A DNA stretch of 64,000 nt from Uranotaenia lowii (lineage: Eukaryota; Arthropoda; Insecta; Diptera; Culicidae), in assembly GCF_029784155.1 (NCBI RefSeq), contig NC_073693.1:138683988-138747987 (forward strand). Direction: 5' to 3'. The notes beneath the pieces were generated by a model. It searched no databases and was not told the origin of the DNA. It saw nothing but the letters and a program-made list of their open reading frames with translations. Made by a program: the position numbers and the translations under genes. Below, in pieces: positions 11,953 through 22,551 of this stretch. How positions within the stretch are numbered: position 1 is the first letter of the stretch; each line of letters opens with the position of its first letter.

Positions 11953-12690
11953 AGAATTCAGATTCAGAATTCAGATTCAGAATTCAGATTCAGAATTCAG
12001 ATTCAGAATTCAGATTCAGAATTCAGATTCAGAATTCAGATTCAGAATTCAGATTCAGAATTCAGATTCAGAATTCAGATTCAGAATTCAGATTCAGAAT
12101 TCAGATTCAGAATTCAGATTCAGAATTCAGATTCAGAATTCAGATTCAGAATTCAGATCCAGAATTCAGATTCAGAATTCATATTCAGAATTCAGATTCA
12201 GAATTCAGATTCAGAATTCCGATTCAGAATTCAGATTCAGAATTCAGATTCAGAATTCAGATTCAGAATTCAGATTCAGAATTCAGATTCAGAATTCAGA
12301 TTCAGAATTCAGATTCAGAATTCAGATTCAGAATTCAGATTCAGAATTCAGATTCAGAATTCAGATTCAGAATTTAGATTCAGAATTCAGATTCAGAATT
12401 CAGATTCAGAATTCAGATTCAGAATTCAGATTCAGAATTCAGATTCAGAATTCAGATTCAGAATTAAGATTCAGAATTCAGATTCAGAATTCAGAATTCA
12501 GATTCAGAATTCAGATTCAGAATTCAGATTCAGAACTCAGATTCAGAATTCAGATTCAGAATTCAGATTCAGAATTCAGATTCAGAATTCAGATTCAGAA
12601 TTCAGATTCAGAATACAGATTTAGAATTCAAATTCAGAGTTCAGATTCAGAATTCAGATTGAGAATTCAGATTTAGAATTCTGATTAAGA
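11953..12690. repeat. 13-bp satellite array, block 2
   Basis: The same 13-mer is repeated as in block 1, about 55 units, with scattered point variants (for example near 12158, 12181 and 12218) and one shortened unit near 12487. The right flank decays gradually to about 12800. The open frames across it, up to 229 codons, read the 13-mer as a 13-residue repeat and are artefacts. Confidence 0.95.
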
Positions 12691-12944
12691 ATTTGGATTA
12701 AAGATCAACCTGGAATTTGAAATTGGAACTTATATTCAAATATTAGACTAAGTGTTGTAACTCAAAATTCAAACTTTAGAATCAGAATAAGATTTCAGAT
12801 TTAGTTTACAGAATGAGATTAATCATTTAATAGTCATATTACTTTCCCCTCCTTTTGTGGGAATTTTTCCTCTATGCATGGTTGAGCTCTAAAAAAGGTA
12901 TCATGCTAGGGCACGCGTCACGGCTATCCATCAATATTGTAGTT

Positions 12945-13060
12945 GGTTTTACTTATTCAGTAAAAAAAAAGCATAAAAAAACAGTAAGATTCGAACCGTG
13001 ACCAGCAGCGTGAAAGTTCTGGTTGCTACCACGGCACCATTTCAGCGTGTTATAAATCTT
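12945..13060 (-). mobile_element. tRNA-derived SINE or tRNA-like relic
   Basis: On the minus strand the A-box-like TGGTGCCGTGGTAGC is followed by the B-box-like GGTTCGAATCT, at tRNA-like spacing. A run of A/T follows on the left at 12960-12980. This supports a SINE head. No CCA-ready intact tRNA is evident. Confidence 0.5.
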
Positions 13061-13500
13061 GGAAATTCTACTGTTTAAATACCATTCTTTCCATACATAA
13101 AATGAGCTCCTTACATACCAGTTCGCTTTTCCCCAAAAAAACGTATCAGGCATCATTTTTTTATATTGAGATTGGAATTTTTCGTGTTTGAATATCTGAA
13201 ATCATACTTATATGATTCAGAGGGAAGGAATCTATCATGTATATTCTATATTATTTTATATATTTCCAAATATAATTTAAACTCTGTTAGAAAGGCTCCA
13301 ATCCACTGTTAAGTGTATTAAATCGGGTTTTTATCATGTTTTTGATGCATTTAGCACTTTTCGTGTTTTATCGATAGTTTTTGTTTTTTGCCATATTTGC
13401 TATTTATGTCTATCATGCTAATATGTCTAAATTGTATTGGTCCTATTAAAGCGAAAACTATAAAGTTATGTTGTTTCTGTTATCTGTTTGATTTAGGGAC
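13061..13500. other. Non-coding DNA, nothing recognised
   Basis: AT-rich. A single-exon open frame here (13388-13621) has no domain and overlaps the repeat that follows. Confidence 0.35.
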
Positions 13501-14345
13501 TTGTGCCAAAATCGGATGTTTCCAAAATCGAATGTTGCCAAAAACGATCGGGGTCTGTAATCGGGGTCTGTATTCTGGTTGCTATGTGCAATTTTGGGTC
13601 ACTTACAGCATTTCAGAGTAAAGCGAAAAGAGAAAATCGACTACTACTCGTTTAGCCCTTTTACCCAATACCAATATTGTTGGGGTTTCATACGATTATA
13701 AGTCATATACAACATTTTAAAGTTCAGCGAAAACTGCCATCTTGAATTTGGATGGCGTCAAATAACGAACTTCGACTTTTACTGGTTCATCTCTTTCAAC
13801 TAATACCCATATTGTAAGGGTTTGAGGCGATTTTCAGTCATTTACAGTATTTTCAAGTTGAGTGGTAGCCGCCATCTTGGAATTTAGATGGCGACGGACA
13901 ACGAAATTCGACTTCTACTCGTTTATTACTTTAACCTAATAACAATATTAGGAAGGTTTCATGATATTTTCAGTTTTTCACAACTTTGAAAATAAAAGCG
14001 GAAGCCGCCATCTTGTATTAATGATGGCGTCAAGCAACAAATTCTGTTCCTCCTATTTGAACCCTTTCACTCAATACTCATATTGAAGAGTTATTCATTA
14101 CACTTCCGGTAATTCGAAGTTTTCATAAATTTTTATAATTTTTTATTATTTTAACTCAAAATCAACACACAGAACTTATAAAAAATGTGTGAAAATGGGA
14201 ATTCCAATTCAAATATGTGCTATCTAATTTGAGCGTGTCCTGTTCTGACATCTTGATTGAGAACTGTCACTAAATTTTATGGCGGTTTAATGATCAGGCA
14301 TTGAGTGCTATTATAGAACATGCAAAAAAAGCTTGGAGCTAACTT
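13500..14345 (+). repeat. Element with about 135-bp tandem repeats and a unique end
   Basis: There are about four units with a spacing of 134-136 bp, judged from the marker CTACTCGTTTA-type segments near 13643, 13777, 13912 and 14048. Each unit carries GCCGCCATCTTG or a decayed form, followed by GATGGCG. The array continues into a unique segment (14090-14345). That segment recurs, inverted, at 58836-59090, so array and end belong to one transposable family. Confidence 0.65.
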
Positions 14346-14589
14346 CTAAGTTTGTGTTTTATTATAGTTTAAACATAGCATTCCTAATTCTTTCTAAATA
14401 ACTAAAACAGTATGTTAAATGGAAGATTTATGAGTGTTTTCAAAACTATCTGAAAACATATGGTGGATTTAAGAATATAAGCATTTTGCAAGACCATAAT
14501 AAAACCATCATAAAACGAGCTGCACGAAAAAGCCATAATAAAACCATAATAATACATCGAAATGCTAGTTTGCTTGATCTGTGTTACTT

Positions 14590-14790
14590 GGGTTAGAACA
14601 AAAATTCAACCATTTTCTGTCCAATTTTTTATGTCAGATTTTGTAGGTTCGCAATACCGACGGCAGGTGACGAACCTGAAAATTTGACAAAAAATGCCCT
14701 GTAGGAAAAAAATACCTTGCCCGATTTTATCGTAGAAATTGCCGAAGAAATTTTTTTTAGTGTAAAACTTTCCCACCCATGAGGGTCCAA
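14590..14790 (+). repeat. Dispersed repeat with conserved hairpin (copy 1)
   Basis: The stretch begins TTAGAACAAAAATTC and contains AGGTTCGCAATACCGACGGC, with the inverted partner GCGAACCT or CGAACCT after it. It matches 28035-28245 over about 200 bp. The family is unknown. Confidence 0.6.
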
Positions 14791-16400
14791 AAATGCGGAT
14801 CGAAATATTATTTACTAAACTTAAAATTTGAAATTCCTCATCGAATTCTGATGAAGAACTTAAATGACTCAGGAGTAAAAATCTCGATTTCAAAACCACG
14901 AAATCTCATCCCAGATTCACAATTCTATAATAGTTACCAAAAATATTTCCACTTGTTTATAGTAATTCAATCCAAAATATTGAATTCCAATAAAGTTAGA
15001 CTAAGCTTGTCAGATTGTCCGAAGATGGCCCAGATTTTAGCACTCTGTTTGCAACATCAAACAAAATTTTAAATAGAGTAATTAAAACTGTGTAGTATGT
15101 ACCTTACGTCCGAAAAAGTCTTTTTAAACAAATTTTGTCAAAATAAACATGAATTATTTTTTGGAAGCGCAAAATATGATTCTAGATCGGTTTATGTGTT
15201 TCGATGAAACAAAAACAGTTTTAGAAATGTGTTTCTTCTTGATTTTAATGAAATGATTCCGAAATTTGTCTGTATGTTGGCTGGTTTTTGGGGTGAATAT
15301 GGTATTTTGCAAGGTTTTAGGATAAAATAGACCAAAGTTGCCCAGCCAAGATTAAATAACTATTAAGTTTCCAGTTTATTGTTCTTGAATTTCAGTTTGG
15401 ATCATCGTTTGTTTAACTTCCTGATTCGAGTCTTGGTTTTACATTTAAAACTAAAATAAGATGGATTTTCCATATTCGAAACTCATACATATTCGGAATA
15501 TGAAAAGAAAAAAATTGTAATTCATCTGTTTTAGATTTGGATTTGAAATTTTAACCCTCAATTTATATGCAGAGTATAAACATAAGAAAGTTTCATGAGT
15601 TCAGAATTTAAAAATCTGAAACAATTCTATCACACATCACAATTTCATTCAAATCCACTAGTTCAATATCGAATAAATAGTTGAAAATAAATCATAATGA
15701 AAACCATAAATTTAGAGTTAAATAAAAAAAAATTGTGGCTAAGGGTCTGATTAAAATTTTGCTTTGTAGTTTTAAATTCATAAAAACTCTTATCTGAAAT
15801 CCTGATTCAGGTATTGAATTTCGGTTCAAAATGCAAAATTCAGACTTGAAATAAAAATTAAAAATTCATATTCAGTTTCAGCTTGAATTTATGTTCTATC
15901 ATCAATATTAAAATTTTAATGTTAGAACTAGGATTCGAATTGATATTTGATTCAATATACATTCAAATGATGTAAAATAAAATCTGGATTCATTTAAAAG
16001 TATTTGTTTGTGTGAAAAATCTTAGTTTCTTTTTTTAAACCATGATTCAGTATTTTAATTAGGAAATATTAAAAAATTGATGATTGTTTGTTTTTAAAAA
16101 AACTTGTATTTCATCATTAGGTAAAAATTCAGTTAGAAATTTTATTTGACTTTCTTACATTACAGATACTTTAAAAAAGGTTCAAACTAAAATCTTAAAT
16201 TTCAATCAAGTTTACAGGAGGAGAAAATAAACGATATTTCAACCGTAAACTTTATTTCTTTATTTTATTTCTGAATATTTGATACATTTTCCCCAATTCT
16301 TAAAATGGTTATGCTTGTAGTTGAAAAGAATTAGCTTGCTAATTTCTATGAATAAATGAAAAAAAAAACTAAAATGAAGCCTTCTAAATGTCTTATTTTT
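14791..16400. other. AT-rich intronic DNA, nothing recognised
   Basis: Low GC, many A/T runs, no terminal repeats and no plausible coding frame. Confidence 0.45.
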
Positions 16401-16403
16401 TTG

Positions 16404-16671
16404 TTGTTGTTTCGATTATAGCCGTTTCAAAAATTTTGTGTCATACGCGACTTTCATCAACGATACAGTTGGCGCACAGTCATTAAAAAACTTATCCGGT
16501 ACAATTGTGTTCGATGTTTATTCTCGTTATTTCGATGTATAAGTTGCGAATGTCCTATAGATGTTAAAACGGCTATAATCGAAACAAAAAAAAGTTTACT
16601 CTTGGGCTTGAACTCACGGACATTAGCTCAGGACGCATCTGACTTACCAACTGAGCTATATCACAAGTCCC
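16404..16671 (-). mobile_element. tRNA-derived SINE with internal rearrangement
   Basis: The minus-strand head reads TATAGCTCAGTTGGTAAGTC (A box) and GAGTTCAAGCCC (B box). The body ends at a T-rich left edge (GTTTCGATTATAGCCG), which is the SINE tail. Compared with the cleaner copy at 40490-40683, this one holds about 60 extra bp in the middle, including a second, inverted AACGGCTATAATCGAAAC. That suggests a rearrangement or a second insertion. Confidence 0.7.
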
Positions 16672-17280
16672 CATATTTTTGAAAGTTTCATGAAAAAAAT
16701 TGGATTTTTGATCAAAAATTATGATTTAAAATAAATAACTTTGAATATTGAGTTACTTTAACCTGAATAATTAGTAGGTACCCATATAGATTTTTTCACT
16801 TGTGTACGCAATGTTCGAGCAAAAATGTTATTGAAAAAAAATTGTTACACCGTTGTGCGCTTTTTAGTGATTGATCGGTGGCACAAAGCCTTTGACAAAT
16901 ATTCGTCGTTTGCATCAAGCTCAGGTATTACACTGGTTAAGATATCGGACTGGCAAGAGGATATAAAATGTTTCTAGGTTCGCTTGGATGTAGTGGTCTT
17001 CAATCATTTTGCTTGGGAGATCGAGTCCTTATGCCAGTAGTGCTTTTTCAAATATGTCATCTTTGGCTTAGTATACTTTTCAGCGCATTTTCGGCACAGA
17101 GATTTGCTAAATAGGCATTCGATTTTTTCAACCTCTTCTATGAGTGTAGAGAACGGAAGGATAATAAATTTGACTCGATTATTTTGAAACCATAAGCGGA
17201 TACCTGTCAAAGGGCAGTCGCAATGTTTACCAATCAAACGTTTGCTCAGGGTTTCAGCGAACGGAATGAAGACAATCAAT
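16672..17280. other. Non-coding DNA, nothing recognised
   Basis: AT-rich unique sequence. The minus-strand open frame at 17004-17279 has no domain. Confidence 0.35.
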
Positions 17281-18250
17281 TTACTTGAAAATATGCCACC
17301 GACTGCCGCTGGTTGATGCTCAACAATCGAAGATATTTATCGCATATGCACTCCTGCTGCAGCAGCTCTGATGTACTGTCCGACAGCAGACAGCAGACCC
17401 CGTTTCGGGTAAAATCGAAGAGATATACAGACGTTCCGTAGGAAGGTACCTATTGGCTTCTCGATTTGCGGTTACAGGCCATCAATAAGAGTAAATTTAC
17501 GGCCGGCTGCAATTCTGCTAGTGCTATTTAGGTGCCATCGGAGAACATCTAGACCAGCAATGCGTATCTTGTTCGATGCAGCGCCGCGATGCGACTATAC
17601 TTACTAGCGGAAGGTTAGATGATGTTTCACCGAAAGGTTCGTTCCGGTTACGATGTGACTGGTCCGGAATGAATTCGGATGTTGCTCAATGCACAATTGA
17701 ATATACGGTACCCCTACCAGCTGCAACTGGAAATTGTTTGTCATTGGACAAAGATGAGAAAGTACCACCTTGTGCTAACTACCGACTCAGTTGGTACTAT
17801 CTAGTTGAGTGAGGCCAAATGGTGAGGGAAGCTAATCGATCGGCTGCCCCAGAATCTGTTGGAAGGTTTCTCTAAGTGTGTTTCTTCCTCCTTCTATTGG
17901 TTCCCTCATCGGTTGCACACAGAAGACTTCGGGAAAGTGAACGCCATTAGCATATAGCCCTGCCTATCTCAAAATACATAGAACCGAGGGCAGTTCAAAT
18001 CGAACATTGTTATTCACATCGGTTAGAGGCAGAGAAGTCCGATTGAAATAGGCCGCTCGCTGCATTTTAATTAACTGGATTCTTTAACTGCTTTGACAAT
18101 GGGGCCGATAGACAGATAGACAGAACGTTTCGTTTTATTGGCGTTCTACCGTTTTGCGCATTAATTGGTTTCGGATTCGATTCGGTTCGGGTTTAAGGAT
18201 TCAAGTGTTTGCTCCGAGGGGTGCTAAAACAAAGAGGTTGTTTTCTTAGG
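17281..18250. other. GC-richer unique block of unknown nature
   Basis: Composition is clearly less AT-rich than the neighbours, with CTGCTGCAGCAGC near 17350 and few A/T runs. I found no second copy in the window. A 78-codon plus-strand frame (17576-17812) has no recognised domain and no clear splice context. It may be an intronic enhancer, an unrecognised exon or an old element. Confidence 0.35.
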
Positions 18251-18723
18251 ACTAATTGACTTAATTAAAAATAATTCTAAACGGGGGGTGCTACAACCTT
18301 AAGAATAATTTCGATAGCGTGGGTGAAGTGATTTGATTAGAATACTGATATGTTAAACTAATATTCTATGCGAATCTCATGAAGATAGAAGATGTAAGAC
18401 TATTTTAGACTACTTTAGAGTTATTGGTCAATTAATTTAGTAATTTTGAAGAAAGGGTGCTTAGTGTTGAATTTTGTCTTAAATTGCCCTAGGCTTTAGA
18501 CATTCTATATTACGACACTAAATATATGACATTCACGAAATGAAACTAATTTTTAATTCCAAATTTCGATTTGCAATTAAATTAACCTTTTGTATTGAAA
18601 CTCTAAACTTGATATACAAAAACTCGACCTGGTCTTTAGAATAGGTTTTTATTAAACATTTATTTTAACTTAACAAGAACAGAGTTTGAAACCATTTTGA
18701 CTTCAAAATTAATTTATCGAATA
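18251..18723. other. AT-rich intronic DNA
   Basis: No repeats or coding signals seen. Confidence 0.35.
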
Positions 18724-19200
18724 CAGTCGTTTTTCGGTTTTATCACAGGAGTAAGCCATGACTCTTGAGTGACGGACGCGTTTTTGTTTCGTCAAGAAAT
18801 TTCCGAAAATTAATTCCAGAAATAGGATTGCAAAGTGTTTTTATTAAAATAAGTTGTGCGAAATTAGAACTGTTGTGCGTGAAAGTTAGGAGTTTAGTGA
18901 AATGGCGTGTTAAAATATTCAAAAAAAATATCTACAAATTATTCGAAGCGACAAAATTGCTGGGGCTAGTGCTTTGCCCTCCGGATCAACCCAAGTATTT
19001 TCTACCAGCCGAGCGTTGGAGACGCGATGCCCAGTTTGAATCAAAGATGAGTAACCAGTTTTCATTATTTCCATACCTATTTTTTGGAATCATTCTATAT
19101 GTATATTTAATCAAAACATAACTCTTCAATCGAAACAAGGCGAATCATAGAACAGAGTATCTTTTATCGCAAACCAATATCAACATTAAGTTTCAGGAAA
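18724..19200 (+). mobile_element. Solo end of a pogo-like MITE family
   Basis: CAGTCGTTTTTCGGTTTTATCAC follows a TA at 18722-18723. It differs by one base from the left end of the element at 20423. The matching right end was not found, so the right bound is arbitrary. An open frame from 18765 has no domain. Confidence 0.4.
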
Positions 19201-19249
19201 ACACTTCTAGAATAAAACTTGTTCAAGTCTTTTCACAATTTTGCATCAA

Positions 19250-19590
19250 TTGCATATGTTTAGGAGGTTTCCGGTAGTACAAACAGGCACAGTTGATGAA
19301 TGCTCTGACTGTTGATTTGTGACAAAATATGTTGGTACCTGAATTAATTGAAGTACTATTCGATGGAACGAGTAACCTGTTCTTAATGTTTGATGATTGA
19401 AAGCTGAAAATTCAGATAATCAGATACCTCATACTCGTTAATCATTGAAATGAAGCATTTTTTATTCCACACTTTGTTATAAAAAATCGTATTTTCTACG
19501 GAAGTTACGAAATTAATTACCTGTGTTTAGGAGTTTTCCGGTAGTACACACAGACACAACTGGTAAACACCCATTTCTCATTGAATAGTC
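19250..19590. repeat. Pair of short diverged direct repeats
   Basis: TTTAGGAGGTTTCCGGTAGT followed by ACA.ACAGGCACA.(C/T)TG near 19258 is repeated in diverged form near 19526. The spacing is about 268 bp. It may be a small tandem duplication. Confidence 0.4.
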
Positions 19591-20420
19591 AGAATAACGT
19601 TTTATACATAACGAGGTGTGTGCTTATTGTTATTTTTCAATTCCTGGTAAACTATTTCGGATTGATTATTACATCTTGAAAAACCGTTACCTAGTACAAG
19701 TTTAAAACAAAATTGTGAAAAAATAGTTTTGGATCTAAGTTAAAACTAAATTTTATTTGTGGCAGGGAGTTAGGTATGCGAGGACTCGTAATGGTATCTC
19801 TTATGATATCTGATAAAATTTTAATTAAGTAATTATTTTAAAAAAACATCATTTGAATTGGAAAGTTTCAATACGAGATCCCAGGAGAATAGGAGAATAG
19901 AATTTTTACCTAGATCGCATAACACTAGTCAAAAGTGTCCCCTGATCATATCCTTTTTACCCAATCCACACAAAAGAATTGTTTTGCTAGGATGCAGAGG
20001 TGACCTCGGTCCTAAAGCATGAAATGTTATTCTTTCAATCCTTTTTCTCTATTTACCTTCTATCCATTGACTACTAAGACGTGGCCGGCGCCGTTATTGA
20101 TGTGTAAAGAGAGAGCATTAGTTTTGTTCATTGTGAAGGTGCTGTCAATCCCAGATACCATTCATTTGACCTCTTAACAAAATTAATGGCCTCGGTCAAT
20201 CACGGAGTAGCAACCATTGGCGATGTGGAATTCGTTCTACTGAGCCACGCCTGCGATCATGGATTTTGAAATGTGTTTGTTTTAATAACGATTAAAAAAA
20301 CATTTATTGGTTGACGAAGCTTATATAGAACTATTGATTTAGATAATTTCTCATGTTGCATTTCAACTTCAATGGTTTAAGGTGAATGTGAGTAGTCAAT
20401 CAAGCTAAGCTAAGCTAAGC
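19591..20420. other. Non-coding DNA with a GC-richer patch
   Basis: The patch at 19980-20270 (for example GACGTGGCCGGCGCCG near 20080) stands out from the AT-rich background and may be part of an old retroelement. A short (GCTAA)4-like run (20404-20422) abuts the next element. Confidence 0.3.
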
Positions 20421-20422
20421 TA

Positions 20423-21544
20423 CAGTAGTTTTTCGGTTTTATCACAGTCAAAAAAAAATTTCACCTTGAATTTGGTGAAACTAAAAATTAATCTGAAAAA
20501 AATGTACTTTTATTGTCTTTAATCAATAATGTATGATGTTTCTAGTAGTGAAAACGTTTTGTTTCAATAAATTTTGATCGTGAGATGTAATTATCAAAGT
20601 TTACTTAATACAAAGGATCGATTTAAGTTTAAATTATTCTTGTCTATAGAAATTTTGAGATATTTTTTTATTGAAATAAAACTAAGTAGAATATTAATTT
20701 GATAGTGATTAAAGTGAATTATTTAGTTTTCATGGAAATTTAACAGTTGTTATCTCTCATGCCCATTAAAAAAAAAGAATTGAATAAAACTGCATCAAAA
20801 ATTATCTTCTGCATATTTCAAATTTCAATATTTTAATCTTCGACCTTTGATTAACTGAAAAATTTACCTTATCGAAAAATGTTTTGAAATATGCTCAACT
20901 CAGACTTTTCAAGTATGTTTCTCGAATTTTGCTTTATGGGCAGAAATCTTAGTTCTTTTAACAAATTTTAAGGCAAAGCTAGGAGAATTTCATTTTAATA
21001 ATCCAAAATTATCCATTCAGACAATCCTAAAGGCTGCCCAATCGGGATTGCGCATGCCACCCTTTTCAAATAAACAAATTAAAAAAAAATAATCAAAGGC
21101 ATTTATCTCTTTTCAAATACGCTTAAATTCATCCACATCTTTATATGTTTCGCATAACCGAAAAAGTTTACTTTTTAAGAACGGCTTAGCAAGCATTTAA
21201 GCACAAATAACAACACTAGCATTTGCGTGTAGTTAAAATACTTGAGTCGATTCTTAAAAATGTTTTAAAAATCCAAATGACGAATTTAAAAACTGTTCAG
21301 CTAAAATAAGCTTCAATAACATTTTCATATTATTGAATACTTTAATACCATAACATAAACCATAAAAGAATATCATGAACAAAGACGCTGTACGCCTTTG
21401 AAATAAAATGAAGATATTGGAAAAGGTTTCTGAATTATTTCTAAAAAAGCATGATAAAATCAAAACAATAAGCGTGATAAAATCGAGCGTGAATTTGGCG
21501 AGTAGTAAGAAAATCAAACAGTGATAAAATAAAAAAAACTACTG
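20423..21544. mobile_element. pogo/Tc1-like MITE (1.1 kb)
   Basis: TA flanks both ends (20421-20422 and 21545-21546). The left end is CAGTAGTTTTTCGGTTTTAT and the right end in reverse complement is CAGTAGTTTTTTTTATTTTA, followed on both sides by TCAC. Starting with CAG and duplicating TA fits pogo-type members of the Tc1-mariner superfamily. There is no transposase. The interior is very AT-rich. Confidence 0.7.
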
Positions 21545-21546
21545 TA

Positions 21547-22551
21547 CTAATGTTATACATCGACAAGTTGGAAACCATGTAACAGGCGTTCACCTCTCAC
21601 GATGGTCAACAGAATTATCAAAAAATCTTGGAATCTAATATCCTCTACCTTATTGCTAAAAATTTTGATTTAAAAATTATCGTTTATGGCATTAAAAATG
21701 TTATGCTGATATGAAATATTCTTCAACATAATAAATGCTCAACATAACATTTCAAAAAGTTTTGATAAATTACACAAGGCCAAAACATTTAAATTTTTCC
21801 GAGGTGCAATTAATTTTAAAAGTAATTTTGATTCATTTGAATGCCCTGAATCTAAATATACAATTTTTCTATCAGCTTTTGTTTTTGAAATACCTTTTCA
21901 AAATAAGTTAAAATCTTTTAAGGAAGCTCTGCACTTTATTTGACAAAACTTGATGACAAAAACATAACATTCTATTTGTTATCTTTCTCTCATTTTTAAA
22001 GAAGTTTCAAACCAAATTAAACCTTAGATACTTTTTAAAGCATAAATCTAATCGTTTTGCAGGTTCCAACAAATTTGTGAATGAAATCAAGTTTTTTAAC
22101 TTTCTTCAGTATTGTTAAAAATACTTTCAATGATATCTTTCCTAATTTTTAAATACTTTTGAATTGTACTTTTTAGATCATGCATCACCATCATCATCAT
22201 CATCATCATCAAAATATTATTCCTTTTTTTTTTTTTTAAATTGAATTGAATAAAGTATGATAAACAAAATCAGAATCAGATTTCTTCTTAAATGAAATCG
22301 ATGAGAGTGCTTCGGATGATAGCTACCAAAATACGGCCCCAAACGTTTGGTTAGATAAGACAGTGGGAGATTTAGAGAAATGCGTTCGGGGTTTTCACAG
22401 AAATTTTCACTCCTAAATGTAAATGTTTTATTGTGTTTTATTCAAGGGGTTTGTAAAAGATTTTACGTAGATAAATTATTACGACAATATCATAACCAAT
22501 GCATAAATCTAGGCAAAGGATAAAAACATAGGAACGACATATTTTTGAATT
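21547..22551. other. AT-rich DNA with a CAT microsatellite
   Basis: (CAT)8-like microsatellite at 22187-22210, otherwise featureless. No gene. Confidence 0.5.

Noticed and set aside
11883..12624. Long open frames of repetitive QNSDSEFRFR-type protein
   Set aside because: They are the 13-bp satellite read in frame. The unit lacks stops on the plus strand, and all frames give the same repeat.
10613..12690. CRISPR-like regular repeat
   Set aside because: There are no unique spacers. The units are directly tandem and only 13 bp, in a eukaryotic context.
12945..13060. Functional tRNA gene
   Set aside because: A- and B-box-like sequences exist, but acceptor and other stems do not pair convincingly and an A/T tail follows. 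A SINE or relic is more likely.
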